Shown: positions 9,620 through 18,679 of the stretch, piece after piece
How positions within the stretch are numbered: position 1 is the first letter of the stretch
Layout: every line of letters begins with the position of its first letter
Position numbers and translations under genes: made by a program
Notes under the pieces: generated by a model
What the model was told of the DNA's origin: nothing
The model's input: only the letters and a program-made list of their open reading frames with translations
Databases searched by the model: none
Assembly: GCF_000010525.1 (NCBI RefSeq)
Contig: NC_009937.1
Location: forward strand, 124,001 to 188,000
Length of the DNA stretch: 64,000 nucleotides
Direction of reading: 5' to 3'
Source: Azorhizobium caulinodans ORS 571
GTDB taxonomy: Bacteria > Pseudomonadota > Alphaproteobacteria > Rhizobiales > Xanthobacteraceae

Positions 9620-10552
9620 TCACCCGGGGTATCTTTCCGCAAAGCCGTGGTGAGCCGCGGCGGCGACACAGCGTGCCAACTTGCCCGGATCGGCCGTGGC
9701 CACCCCGATTTCGCCGCCGCCGTGGCCGCCGCTGAAGAACTTGAGGGTAAAGCCGTTGCGCGCGAAGCACTCGCGGATGAAATCGTGCGACCAGCCGGAT
9801 TCGAACCAGCCGAACTTCCGGGCCACGTAGATGGATTCCTGATCCATGCGGATACCCCAGTTCTTCCAACCGGCCTGAACCGGCTCGCCGGTGAATGCGA
9901 TCACGCCGTCGGCCACGATCTTGCCCTTCAGTGTCTCGATCAGGACCCAGGGGCGCAGGCAATGGTGAAGGGACTGGAAGAAGAAGGCCGCGGAGTAATG
10001 ATTGTCCGGCACGCTGGACAGATCATCGAAATTCAGGGTGCTGCGCCGGATGTCATAGCCGCGCGCAGCGGCCCGGACCTTGCTCAGCAGGCTGAGCTGG
10101 GGGTCGATATCGACCGCATGCACATGGGCGCCGCAGAAAGCGAAAATCTCGGAGCTCACGCCGTGCCCGGCACCCATGTCCAGAATGTTCGGCCGGACAT
10201 CGAGGCTCGAAAGCGTGAACATCGTCGTCAGCGCCCGCACGTGCTCGGCAATGAACGGCGCATGGGCCAGGCCCAGCGGGTTGCTGGCGTTCACCAGCGA
10301 GGGCACATCCACGGGATGCAGCTCGCCATCCCACTGGTTCAGCTCGCGACCGGAAATTTCCTTGTACAGCGCCAACTGCTGCTGGAAATATTCCTCCGAG
10401 AACGGATCGATCTCCTGATTTACTTCCGTCTCGAACGAGAGGGACAGCGGATAATAGGCCGCCGCCAGTTCGGGATGGGCGAGATTTCCAGCATAATTGC
10501 CGTCAACCATCTGCACGAACTGTTCAATCTCGGCCGTCTTTATCGTCGCCAT
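9620..10552 (-). CDS. Class I SAM-dependent methyltransferase
   Basis: 310 residues. The SAM-binding motif I is ILDMGAGHGVSS, followed by the acidic second strand in VHAVDIDPQ and a motif-IV-like FFFQSLHHCLRPW. An N-terminal helical extension of about 110 residues precedes the Rossmann core. The end contains a GGHGGGEIG stretch. The substrate is unknown; small-molecule or saccharide substrates are more likely than DNA because no DNA-methylase catalytic motif (N/D-PPY) is visible. It stands alone, convergent with the small hypothetical gene and divergent from the Old Yellow Enzyme. ATG at 10550-10552. Confidence 0.82.
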   Translation of the reverse strand: MATIKTAEIEQFVQMVDGNYAGNLAHPELAAAYYPLSLSFETEVNQEIDPFSEEYFQQQLALYKEISGRELNQWDGELHPVDVPSLVNASNPLGLAHAPFIAEHVRALTTMFTLSSLDVRPNILDMGAGHGVSSEIFAFCGAHVHAVDIDPQLSLLSKVRAAARGYDIRRSTLNFDDLSSVPDNHYSAAFFFQSLHHCLRPWVLIETLKGKIVADGVIAFTGEPVQAGWKNWGIRMDQESIYVARKFGWFESGWSHDFIRECFARNGFTLKFFSGGHGGGEIGVATADPGKLARCVAAAAHHGFAERYPG

Positions 10553-10946
10553 GTTCAGCCCGCGCCGCCGTCATCTGGAGTTAGCCATTTCGTGTGCCCC
10601 GCGTTTCGAGGCGCCCGAACATCCGTTCAAGGTCCCCTGCGCATTGCCCCACTCAACCTTATGCGTCGCATCTGGCGCCCGTGAGATCAACCCCAAGGAG
10701 ACCTTGTTGAACCTTCGCCGCGTCGGGCGGCGGCTGACGGATCGATAGGCGCCTGGCCTGTGGAAAAGCCGGTTCGCTTTCCGTTCGATCGTCCGGCCGG
10801 CGGTGTCCGCGAGCCGGCGTGAGACTGGGGTGCGCGGTGCGTGCGTTACGGCGGGCGAAGGCGCAAGCCGGGCCCAATCGGCACTCGCCGAATGTGCGCC
10901 GCCGTCCCATATTGACGGCATCTTCCCATTCCTCCCGGAATTTCCC
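10553..10946. other. 394-base divergent intergenic region
   Basis: It separates the divergent methyltransferase and Old Yellow Enzyme genes, so it must hold both promoters. I found no clear sigma-70 or sigma-54 consensus, operator repeat, RNA gene or credible small ORF. Confidence 0.5.
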
Positions 10947-12050
10947 ATGCCCCTGCTGTTTGAACCGCTGACCCTGCGCGGCCTCGCGCTCGACAATCGC
11001 ATCGTCATCGCCCCCATGTGCCAGTATTCGGCGAAGGAAGGGGCGGCGACCGACTGGCACCTCATCCATCTCGGCACGCTCGCCATGTCAGGGGCGGGGT
11101 TGCTCATCATCGAGGCGACGGGCGTCACGCCCGAGGGGCGCATCTCGCCCTTCGATCTCGGCCTCTATTCCGATGAGACGGAGGCGGCCTTGGCCGGCGT
11201 CATCGCGCGGGTGAAGGCGCAGATCCCGGCGGAGGGCATGCCGAGGTTTGCCATCCAGCTCGGCCATGCGGGGCGCAAGGCCTCCAGTGCGCAGCCGTGG
11301 AAGGGTGGCGGGCAGGTGCCCGAGGCCGAAGGCGGCTGGCAGACGGTGGCGCCCTCCGCGCTCCCCTTCCGCAATGCCGACGCCCCGCCCGCGGCTCTGG
11401 ACGACGCGGGCCTCGACCGCCTGCGCACGGCCTTTGCGGAGGCTGCCCGGCGCGCCGCGCGCATCGGCTTCGAGGCGGTGGAGATCCATGCCGCCCACGG
11501 CTATCTGCTGCATCAGTTCCTCTCGCCCCTCTCCAATGCCCGCACGGACGCCTATGGCGGATCGCTGGAAAACCGCATGCGCTTCCCGCTGGAGGTGTTC
11601 GAGGCGGTGCGCGCCGCTTTGCCGGACAGCGTGCCGGTGATCGTGCGCGTCTCGGGCACTGACTGGGTGGACGGCGGCTGGGACATCGAGGGCACGATCG
11701 CGTTCGCGCAGGCTCTGAAGGCGCGGGGCGCGGATGCGATCCACGTCTCTTCCGGCGGCCTCTCGCCCTTGCAGCAGATCCCCGTGGAGCCGGGCTATCA
11801 GGTGCCGCTCGCCAAGGCCGTGAAGGAGGCGACCGGCCTGCCGACCATCGCCGTCGGCCTCATCACCGAGCCGAAGCAGGCGGAGGCCGTCCTCGCGGCC
11901 GGCGAGGCGGATGCCATCGGCATCGCGCGCGGGGCGCTCTATGACCCGCGCTGGGGCTGGCACGCGGCGGCGGAACTCGGTGCCAGCGTCACCGCCCCGC
12001 CGCAATACCTGCGCTGCCAGCCCTCCGGCCTGCGCCATCTCTTCCGCTGA
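10947..12050 (+). CDS. NADH:flavin oxidoreductase, Old Yellow Enzyme family (YqjM/XenA-like)
   Basis: 367 residues. The start at ATG 10947 gives MPLLFEPLTLRGLALDNRIV. The thermophilic-like OYE subclass is shown by APMCQYSA with Cys25, which tunes the FMN in YqjM. Other family features are HAGRKA, HAAHGYLLHQFLSPLSN and YGGSLENR(M)RF. The enzyme uses NAD(P)H to reduce activated C=C bonds of enones, maleimides or nitro compounds. There is no adjacent partner, and the physiological substrate is unknown. Upstream in-frame codons are disregarded because the conserved N-terminus is at 10947. Confidence 0.93.
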   Translation: MPLLFEPLTLRGLALDNRIVIAPMCQYSAKEGAATDWHLIHLGTLAMSGAGLLIIEATGVTPEGRISPFDLGLYSDETEAALAGVIARVKAQIPAEGMPRFAIQLGHAGRKASSAQPWKGGGQVPEAEGGWQTVAPSALPFRNADAPPAALDDAGLDRLRTAFAEAARRAARIGFEAVEIHAAHGYLLHQFLSPLSNARTDAYGGSLENRMRFPLEVFEAVRAALPDSVPVIVRVSGTDWVDGGWDIEGTIAFAQALKARGADAIHVSSGGLSPLQQIPVEPGYQVPLAKAVKEATGLPTIAVGLITEPKQAEAVLAAGEADAIGIARGALYDPRWGWHAAAELGASVTAPPQYLRCQPSGLRHLFR

Positions 12051-12375
12051 GGGGGCCGGGCGCCGCCCGCCGTCGGTCTGGGCATCGCCTTCCCCATTCG
12101 TCATGGCCGGGCTTGTCCTGGGCATCCACGCCGGGTCGTTGGCGCGACCTTTGAGGACTTTCCTGGCCCTGGCCCGTAGATGGCCTGAGCAAGTGCGGCC
12201 GTGACGGAAAGGGGAGGGGTGGCGAGCGCCGCGCCGAAGCCGTGCGAGACGCGCTGCGAAGGCCGGCCGCCGCTCCGCTCGGCCGGTTGCCGTTCCGCGC
12301 CGCCACACCCGGACACCGGGAACATCCCGCGAACATCGGTCTTGCCGAGGGGCGGCGGATGGGCGAATAAGGGCC
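12051..12375. other. 325-base intergenic region with a rhizobial-type repeat fragment
   Basis: It lies between the Old Yellow Enzyme gene and pdeM. At about 12098-12133 it contains a copy resembling a short palindromic sequence common in Hyphomicrobiales intergenic DNA (core GTCATGGCCGGGCTTGTC, then GGGCATCCACG). No gene or promoter consensus is evident in the remainder. Confidence 0.45.
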
Positions 12376-13077
12376 ATGCTCGCCCGCGTCGATTCCGCCT
12401 CTCAACCGCTGACAGCCCTTCACGGCTGCGCGGTCTGGCTCGATCCCAGGGGCGCCCTCGTGTGGCCGGACGAGCGGCTGCTGGTGGTGGCGGATCTCCA
12501 TCTGGAGAAAGGCTCCGCCTTCGCCCGCCGCGGCCAGATGCTGCCGCCCTATGACACGGTCGAGACCCTCGCCCGGCTGGAGGCGCTCGTCCACGCGCAC
12601 CAGCCGCGCACGATCGTCTCGCTGGGCGACAGCTTCCATGACCGCTGGGGCGCCGAGCGGCTCGACGACGAGGCGCGCCATCGCCTTGCGGCCCTTCAGG
12701 CCGGCCGCAGCTTCATCTGGGTGGCCGGCAACCACGATCCCGAGCCGCAGGCGGGGCTCGAGGGCGAATGGGTGCGCGAACTTTCCCTCGGCTCGCTGGT
12801 CTTCCGCCACGAGCCGTCAGAGCACCACACGCCCGGCGAGGTGGCGGGCCATCTCCATCCCGTGGCGCGTCTATCAGTCCGCGGGCGGTCCATCCGCCGG
12901 CGCTGCTTTGCCACCGACGGACGACGCGTCGTGCTGCCGGCGCTGGGCGCCTATGCGGGCGGGCTCAATGTGCGCCACGGCGCGCTGGCCGGTCTGTTCG
13001 CCGGCCCGTTCGAGGCGCACATGCTGGGCGAGGGGCGCACCTATCGGATCGCCTCCACCGCCTGCCTGATGGACTGA
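12376..13077 (+). CDS. pdeM: Ligase-associated DNA damage response endonuclease PdeM
   Basis: 233 residues of the calcineurin-like metallophosphoesterase fold with all signature motifs in order: VVADLHLEKG (D-x-H), GDSFHD, GNHDPE and the C-terminal GHLHP. The LHLEKGS...RRGQMLPPYDT region is characteristic of the ligase-associated MPE subfamily. PdeM-type enzymes are metal-dependent nucleases that act with the Lhr-like helicase in DNA repair. The partner helicase gene is on the same strand but 4.75 kb upstream, which is unusual because the two are normally adjacent. The chosen ATG gives the expected N-terminal extension. Confidence 0.93.
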   Translation: MLARVDSASQPLTALHGCAVWLDPRGALVWPDERLLVVADLHLEKGSAFARRGQMLPPYDTVETLARLEALVHAHQPRTIVSLGDSFHDRWGAERLDDEARHRLAALQAGRSFIWVAGNHDPEPQAGLEGEWVRELSLGSLVFRHEPSEHHTPGEVAGHLHPVARLSVRGRSIRRRCFATDGRRVVLPALGAYAGGLNVRHGALAGLFAGPFEAHMLGEGRTYRIASTACLMD

Positions 13078-13082
13078 CCGGG

Positions 13083-13574
13083 TCAGGCCTCCTCGTCGTC
13101 CTCGGCGCCCTCCGGCTCGTCGTCGGCGCCATGGTCGGCCCCGAGGCGGGCGGCAAGATTCTTCTCCACCTTCCGCAACAGCTTGCGCAGGCGCTTGCGC
13201 TCCTTGTTATCGAGCCCGTCGACGATCTCGGTCTCGAGCGCTTCCCAGATGCCGTCGACCGCGAGGCCGCGCTCGCGTCCGGTGCTGGTAAGGAAGACGC
13301 GCACGAGGCGGCCGTCGCCATCGGTGGCGCGGCGCTCCACAAGGCCCTGTGTGGTCAGGCGGGCAATGGTCTTGGAGGCGGTGGGCGGGCGCACGCGCAA
13401 GGCGGTGGCCAGTTCGCCCATGGTGCGGCCGTCCTGCTCCACCAGCATCTTCAGCACCGATTCCTGGCCCGGAAACAGGCCAAGGTCGGCCAGCAGGCGC
13501 GCGGAGAGCGCACGCTGGAGCCGGGCCGTGTGGTTGAGCCGGTAGCCGATGGACTTCGCAATCGGATCCTTCAT
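13083..13574 (-). CDS. MarR-family transcriptional regulator
   Basis: 163 residues from ATG at 13572-13574, which has a purine-rich site (AGGGGGCGGG) immediately upstream. The winged-helix DNA-binding core is visible: ESVLKMLVEQDGRTMGELATALRVRPPTASKTIARLTTQGLVERRATDGDGRLVRVFLT. The acidic C-terminal tail (DEPEGAEDDEEA) is an oddity. It is convergent with pdeM, five bases apart. The regulated target is unknown; the gene's own upstream region faces the autotransporter gene end. Confidence 0.88.
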   Translation of the reverse strand: MKDPIAKSIGYRLNHTARLQRALSARLLADLGLFPGQESVLKMLVEQDGRTMGELATALRVRPPTASKTIARLTTQGLVERRATDGDGRLVRVFLTSTGRERGLAVDGIWEALETEIVDGLDNKERKRLRKLLRKVEKNLAARLGADHGADDEPEGAEDDEEA

Positions 13575-13840
13575 CCCGCCCCCTCGTGCCGGCACACCGG
13601 CGATGTCAGCCTGCTGCGGATCCGGGCGGGGCCGCGAGGGTCCTGCCCGGCGCTCAGCGCCCCCACGGAAAACCACCGCCTCCCAGGGCATCTGCCTGTC
13701 CCCCTGCAAAGGGGCTGGGCGGCCCCGGTGGACGGAACCCGGCCAGAATCGGCGCGGCGCCTTCTTATCCTCACGCCGGCTTACAATTTTACAACAGAGG
13801 GGCCGTTCGGCTGCGTTCGGCGCGAAAAAGGCAAAGTGAC

Positions 13841-13858
13841 GCGGGCCGGGTGGCCCGC
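13841..13858 (-). terminator. Probable terminator of the autotransporter gene
   Basis: GCGGGCC (13841-13847) pairs with GGCCCGC (13852-13858) across a four-base loop, just past the autotransporter stop on the minus strand. A weak T-rich stretch (CACTTTGCCTTTTTCG) follows a few bases later. Confidence 0.5.
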
Positions 13859-13865
13859 GCCGACG

Positions 13866-16800
13866 TCAGAAGGTGAAGCCGACGGTGCCGCGCACCGCAT
13901 TGCTCTGGCTGGACGAGGCGAAGGCGCCGTCATAGCTGACCCCCACCGTGAAACCCTTGCCCAGCGCAAGGTCGAGCCCGGCGCCGAGCACCGCGCTGTC
14001 CTCGGCAATGGGCAGGCCCTGCACGGTGAAGCCGGTGCCCGTGTTGAGATAGGTGACCGCGAGAGCCGGCGTGACATCGCCATAGGCATGGCGCCAGCCC
14101 ACCGAAGCGTGCGGCACGATGTTGTAACCGGCGAAGGAGACGGCGCCCGCCGCCCGCAGGCCGAGCGTCGTGTACCAGGTGTCGAAGCTCAGGCCCGAGG
14201 AGGAGAGGCCGGTCACCGGCGCGCCCGTCTCCGCGAAGCTGCCCATGTTCACCCCGCTCCAGGCAAGCTGGGCGAAGGGCTCGAAAGCCACCGGGCCGAC
14301 AGGCAGGGCATAGCCCGCCTCCCCGAAGAAGCCGCCGGACCAGCCGTCATAGGACGCGGTGGGCCGTTCCGTGAGCGATCCGACCACCACCACGCGGTTG
14401 CTGTCCACGTTGGAGTAGGCGAGCGTCGCGCCGGCCCGCAGCTTGAGCGCGCCGAAGGCGGTGCCGGCATAGAAGGCGAACTGGGCGGTGTCGCTGTTCA
14501 CCTGCGAGCCGAGATTGGCGACGGAGGAATTGGACCAGCCATAGCCGGCGGCGAAGCCCAGGGTCCAGTTGTTGACGCTCGTGTCGAGGCCGGCGAGCAC
14601 GCCGCCCACGGTGCTGTCCAGCGTCGAGGCATTGCCGTTGCCGCTCAGGTGGTTCCACTGGCCATAGCCCTGCACCCAGCCGGTCCAGGCCTGCGGCGCC
14701 GGTGCGGGCGCAGCGGCGCTGGAGAAGGGGCCGGCTTTTACGGCGCGCTCATTGGCATAAGCGGTAGGCCCGCCGGCGCCCAGACCGGCGGCGGCACCCG
14801 TCGCACCTGCGTAGTTCGACTGCCGCAGGCGGGCGTCGATCACATCGCCGACCATCTGGTTCTGGTTGAAGGCGGTGGTGCCGAAGGAGGCCTGCGCCTC
14901 GCCCGAGAGCAGTTGGAACGCGGACTGGGAGGCGGTGATGCTACCGGTGGCTACCGCATTGTAGAGCGCCGTGTTCGGCCCGCCCGCTTCCACCGCGGCG
15001 GCGGCCTGGCGGCCGTTGCGCGTGGTGGCGACGCTGGCGAAGGTCGTGTCGTTGCGGTTCAGCGCCAGATAGACGGTGTTGGCGTCATAGCTGAGGGAGG
15101 GCGTGAGGAAGGCGAAGTTTGAGGAGACCGGACCGAAGGTGCCGGAGATGCCGCCGGCGGAGGTCAGGATCGTATAGGTCTGGCGGAAATTGTAGAGGCC
15201 GGCGATGGCCTGCACGCTCACGCTGGCGCCGGTGGAGAGGGTGGTGGCCCCCGAGACGGCGATGCGGTCGCTGGCGCCGGAATTGGTCACCGTAACGGCA
15301 TAGGTGGAGCCGCTGTTGAAGCGCGCCGCGCCATTCACCGAGAGCGTGCCGAGGCCGCTGGCCGTGAGGCCGGGCGAGATGGTGGCGCCGGAATTGGCGA
15401 CGAGGCTGCCGATGGTGCCGGTGCCCGCCAGCACCGCATTGCTGCCGCCCACCGTGACCACGGAGGCCGCGAGCGAGGCGTTGTTGAGGGTCAGGCTGGC
15501 GCCGGTGACATTGGTGGCGCCGGAGAAGCTGCTGGAGCCGGTGACGGTCCAGCCGGAGCCAATGGCGAGATCGAGGATCTCGAAGCCCTGATAGGTGGCG
15601 CTGTCGCCGAGGAGCGACAGGTTGAAGGTGCCGGCCACCTCGCCGAGCCGAAGCGTGTCCGTGCCGCCTTCGCCCTTCACCGCGCCGTTCACGCTTGAGC
15701 CGGCCTCATAGACAAAGAGGTCGTTGCCATTGCCCATGGCCACCGCATAGGTGGTGCCGGAGATGGTGCCATAATTGGTGATGGTGGTGGCAAAGCCGGC
15801 ATTGTTGACCACCTGGATGCCGTAGCCGTTGAGGCCCTGGATGGTGCCGTAATTGGTCACGGTCAGCGCGCCGTAGATGCTGCCGCTGTTGCTGTCGTCG
15901 GCGAGGATGCCGTTGTTGGCGCCGGAGATGAGCGCGGTGCGCACCGTGGCCGAGCCGTTGGTGATGGAGCCGCCGCCGATGGCGATGCCCTCGCTGGTGG
16001 AGGGCTTGGTCTCGCCCGGCTTGGTGCCCTTGGAGCCCAGCGCCTGGATGGTGCCGTAATTGACGATGGTGCCGATGTGGTCGATGTCCACGCCGTCGCC
16101 ATCGCCGAAGCTCGCGGCGGGATCGAAGCTGCCGGTGATGATGCCGTAGTTCAGCACAGAGCCGGTGCCGTTGGAATTCACGCCCGAGCCGTTGCGGCCC
16201 GTGATGGTGCCGCCGGCATCGTTGATGACGTCGATATTGTCGGTGAGGCCCGAGGCCTTGATGCCGTGATAGGCGCCCGAGATCACGCCGCCAGCGTAAT
16301 TGTGCACGGCGCCCGAGGCGCCGTCGAACTTGACAGCCGAATAGTTCTGCGCGTCCGCGGACGTGGTCGTGTAGTTCGAGGTGATGGTGCCGTAGTTGCT
16401 CACCACCGTGTTCATGCCGGCTTTGACGCCGTCATTGTCCGAGGCGGTGATCAGGCCGGTGGACTGGTTGGTGATGGTGATCTTCAGACTGGTGGAGGTC
16501 AGGTCACCCAGATCGATGCCCTGGCCGCCCGCCGTCGAGCGGATGGTGCCGGCATTGTTGATGGCGATCACCGCCGCCGAGGTGCTGCCGGCATTGCCCG
16601 CGATCTTGATGGCATCGTCCGTGCCGGAAATCAGCCCGCCGATCCCGTTGGTGAGGGAGAGGGACACCAGCGTGTCGACGTTCGAGGCGGTGTCGAACTT
16701 GATCGCCCGCTTGCCCGCCGAGGTCGTGGAGATGGTGCCGGAATTGCTCAGGCTGATGGTGCCGCCGCCGAGGCGCACGGCGTCCGAACCGCTGGACTGG

Positions 16801-17282
16801 ATGGAGCCGGAATTGGTGATCGTCACGATGGCGTTCGTGGCCGTGGCCTTGTCGAAATCCAGCGCCTGGCCCGTCGACGAGACGATGGTGCCGGAATTGC
16901 TGAGCAGGAGCGTCCCGCCCGCCAGCGTGCCGTTGATGCGGAAGCCGTCGTCCGTCGCCGTGATGGCGCCGCCGTTGTTCACCGTGAGCAGGCCGGTGAC
17001 GGTGGACGTGGTGTCGACGGCGCGGTTGCCGGACGAGATGGTGCCGGCATTGTTGAGCACGACCCCGGTGCCGGTGGCGATGCCGAGCGTCACGCTGCTG
17101 GCGGTGGTGGAAAGCGTGCCGCCGACCGACACGGCGCCGGTCTGCGTACCCGTCAGCGTTTGCACCGTCGTGTTGGTGCTGCCCGTCGGCACGGTGAAGC
17201 TGGCAGCAAGAACGGGCGCCGGCGCAAAGGCCAGGGCGCAGGCAATAGCCGTCCGCGAGACGGACGAGGAAAGGCAGCGCAT
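13866..17282 (-). CDS. Autotransporter with beta-helical passenger and outer-membrane beta-barrel
   Basis: 1138 residues. A Sec signal (MRCLSSSVSRTAIACALAF...VLAA) is followed by a passenger of about 500 residues. The passenger is full of NSGTI/NAGTI/NYGTI-type repeats, expected to fold as a right-handed beta-helix. Then comes a PATR-like region (NGAARFNSGSTYAVTVT, around residue 650). The last 280 or so residues form an autotransporter barrel ending in the terminal phenylalanine motif VGFTF. Type Va secretion would expose the passenger at the surface; adhesion is the usual role but is not shown. The gene is single, divergent from an orphan response regulator. Confidence 0.93.
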   Translation of the reverse strand: MRCLSSSVSRTAIACALAFAPAPVLAASFTVPTGSTNTTVQTLTGTQTGAVSVGGTLSTTASSVTLGIATGTGVVLNNAGTISSGNRAVDTTSTVTGLLTVNNGGAITATDDGFRINGTLAGGTLLLSNSGTIVSSTGQALDFDKATATNAIVTITNSGSIQSSGSDAVRLGGGTISLSNSGTISTTSAGKRAIKFDTASNVDTLVSLSLTNGIGGLISGTDDAIKIAGNAGSTSAAVIAINNAGTIRSTAGGQGIDLGDLTSTSLKITITNQSTGLITASDNDGVKAGMNTVVSNYGTITSNYTTTSADAQNYSAVKFDGASGAVHNYAGGVISGAYHGIKASGLTDNIDVINDAGGTITGRNGSGVNSNGTGSVLNYGIITGSFDPAASFGDGDGVDIDHIGTIVNYGTIQALGSKGTKPGETKPSTSEGIAIGGGSITNGSATVRTALISGANNGILADDSNSGSIYGALTVTNYGTIQGLNGYGIQVVNNAGFATTITNYGTISGTTYAVAMGNGNDLFVYEAGSSVNGAVKGEGGTDTLRLGEVAGTFNLSLLGDSATYQGFEILDLAIGSGWTVTGSSSFSGATNVTGASLTLNNASLAASVVTVGGSNAVLAGTGTIGSLVANSGATISPGLTASGLGTLSVNGAARFNSGSTYAVTVTNSGASDRIAVSGATTLSTGASVSVQAIAGLYNFRQTYTILTSAGGISGTFGPVSSNFAFLTPSLSYDANTVYLALNRNDTTFASVATTRNGRQAAAAVEAGGPNTALYNAVATGSITASQSAFQLLSGEAQASFGTTAFNQNQMVGDVIDARLRQSNYAGATGAAAGLGAGGPTAYANERAVKAGPFSSAAAPAPAPQAWTGWVQGYGQWNHLSGNGNASTLDSTVGGVLAGLDTSVNNWTLGFAAGYGWSNSSVANLGSQVNSDTAQFAFYAGTAFGALKLRAGATLAYSNVDSNRVVVVGSLTERPTASYDGWSGGFFGEAGYALPVGPVAFEPFAQLAWSGVNMGSFAETGAPVTGLSSSGLSFDTWYTTLGLRAAGAVSFAGYNIVPHASVGWRHAYGDVTPALAVTYLNTGTGFTVQGLPIAEDSAVLGAGLDLALGKGFTVGVSYDGAFASSSQSNAVRGTVGFTF

Positions 17283-17610
17283 GGAATGTAACCCCCGCAG
17301 ATCACGCTGCCCCTACGGGCGTTCCATGACGGACAGGTGACAATCAGCGCGCCTGCCATTTTCAATGACGCCGCCTCTCCTGACGGGGGGGAGGCGTGCC
17401 GTTCCGGTCACACGTGGTCGGGCGGCTTCGGCAATCCGGGGTTGCGCTTCGGGCGGTTCCGGAGGTCGCGTCGTCGATGCCGGACGCGCAAATCGGCCGG
17501 CGGCCAAACCTGTGTATGATATCGGCGGGCGCGAGCTGCGGGTAAGGTGGCGCGATGCGGGTGCGCGGAGACGGACCCGAGGTCCTGCATGTGTCGAGGT
17601 GTCCCCCGAA
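17283..17610. other. 328-base divergent intergenic region
   Basis: It lies between the autotransporter and the receiver gene and must carry both promoters. A short inverted element GGAACG/CGTTCC occurs near 17320, but no confident promoter, operator or RNA was identified. Confidence 0.4.
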
Positions 17611-18000
17611 GTGTCCCCAGTGCCGACCATCGCGATCATCGACGATGACGAAGCCGTCCGCCGGGCGACCGAAAGTCTCATCCGCTCCCTCGGGTTTGGC
17701 ACACGCTCCTTCGCGTCCGCAGAGGACTTCCTGAAGTCTGCCGAGCGCGATCAGGCCGACTGCGTCATCACCGACATTCACATGGCGGGCATGAGCGGCG
17801 TGGACCTCCAGAGCCGGCTGCGGGCCGAGGGCGACATGGTGCCCCTCATCTTCATCACCGGATATCCCGAGGAGAAGGTGCGCCGGCAGGTGGACGCGGC
17901 CGGTGCCTTCGGTTTTCTGGCCAAGCCCTTCGAAGGCAACGCCATGATCGACTGCATCGATCGCGCGCTCGAAGCACGCGCGGCCCGGCGTCCGGTCTGA
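17611..18000 (+). CDS. Orphan FixJ/NarL-type receiver domain protein
   Basis: About 129 residues forming a single receiver domain: acidic pocket IIDDDEAVR, phosphoacceptor Asp55 in CVITDIHMAGMSG, Thr in FITGYPEE, and Lys in LAKPFE. No output domain follows; the protein stops after the fifth helix. The start is uncertain: GTG codons at 17599, 17611 and 17620 are in frame. I chose 17611 because GAGGTG lies nine bases upstream. Single-domain receivers usually act by protein contact in phosphorelays. No kinase is adjacent. It is divergent from the autotransporter, which might be under the same signal, but that is a guess. Confidence 0.85.
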   Translation: MSPVPTIAIIDDDEAVRRATESLIRSLGFGTRSFASAEDFLKSAERDQADCVITDIHMAGMSGVDLQSRLRAEGDMVPLIFITGYPEEKVRRQVDAAGAFGFLAKPFEGNAMIDCIDRALEARAARRPV

Positions 18001-18368
18001 ACCGGGCGCCTCCCGGCTAACCCCCAGGCGCCGGCAGCCGGAACGGGAAGACGCTGCCCGCCCCGAGCGTGGAGTGCGCCTCCGTCCTCCAGTAATGTCG
18101 CGGCTTCGAGACGACGCGTGCCGGCCTCGATGCTCTCCCGCGTCCCTTCGGGCGTGAGGATGAGACCGTCGAAGGACGCGGCATCCGTGCCGCGCGGGTG
18201 CACGGGCTTGTCGTTATCGAAGTCGCGCGCGCTGTCCACGGTGAGGTCCTTCAACAGCTCTCTGCCATCTCGGATCGCGCTCTAGTGCAAGCCGGCCTTC
18301 GCCGTATCCGGACTTCATGCCGCAGGATCAGCGGGCAGTATTGAACGTCCTGCTCATCGACGGAAGGA
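18001..18368. other. Non-coding stretch upstream of the malic enzyme operon, first part
   Basis: No credible gene. A minus-strand reading frame across 17778-18254 is antisense to the receiver gene for about half its length and has no recognisable product. The downstream part (18369-18679) carries the regulatory elements listed separately. Confidence 0.45.
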
Positions 18369-18388
18369 ACGCTTGAATTCTCAAGCGT
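18369..18388. promoter_or_regulatory. Perfect 20-base palindrome, possible operator
   Basis: ACGCTTGA (18369-18376) and TCAAGCGT (18381-18388) are exact reverse complements around ATTC. No T-tract follows, so it is not a terminator. It lies about 240 bases upstream of the expected sigma-54 start of the malic enzyme operon. The binding protein is unknown. Confidence 0.4.
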
Positions 18389-18495
18389 CAGTGGTGCGTT
18401 CCATTCCATCAGGAACAGGGCCGGGCGCCGACGCGCCGGGCCGGTTGGATGCCAGCGGTCAGGGTGAGGCTGCGGCATTCGAATTCCCGATCGCT

Positions 18496-18526
18496 GCATC
18501 CGGATGATCGTCGGGAAACCGGATGC
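18496..18526. promoter_or_regulatory. Inverted repeat upstream of the malic enzyme promoter, possible activator site
   Basis: GCATCCGG (18496-18503) is repeated inverted as CCGGATGC (18519-18526). Its centre is roughly 115 bases upstream of the predicted start, the usual distance of an enhancer site for a sigma-54 activator. Its sequence differs from the tandem operators at 26326/26358. Confidence 0.4.
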
Positions 18527-18598
18527 GGATCACTTGCACAATCCGGGCTCGGCTGAAAAAGACGTGCAGAATCAAAGAGATTTCATTTTCACAGAAGC

Positions 18599-18614
18599 TG
18601 GCACGGCCCTTGCC
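18599..18614 (+). promoter_or_regulatory. Sigma-54 promoter of the malic enzyme-aspT operon
   Basis: TGGCACGGCCCTTGCC matches the sigma-54 -24/-12 consensus (TGGCACG, four bases, TTGC) at every invariant position. The ATG of the malic enzyme gene lies 66 bases downstream of the element, allowing a short leader. Confidence 0.85.
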
Positions 18615-18679
18615 AATCTGTTTTGCGAGGCCAGCCTCCGCCGATCTCCGGCGCGCTGCCCCTCGAGACAGAATAGAGT

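Noticed and set aside
17778-18254. Possible minus-strand gene or pseudogene downstream of the orphan receiver
   Set aside because: More than half is antisense to the receiver gene, there is no ribosome site, and no part of the product is recognisable.
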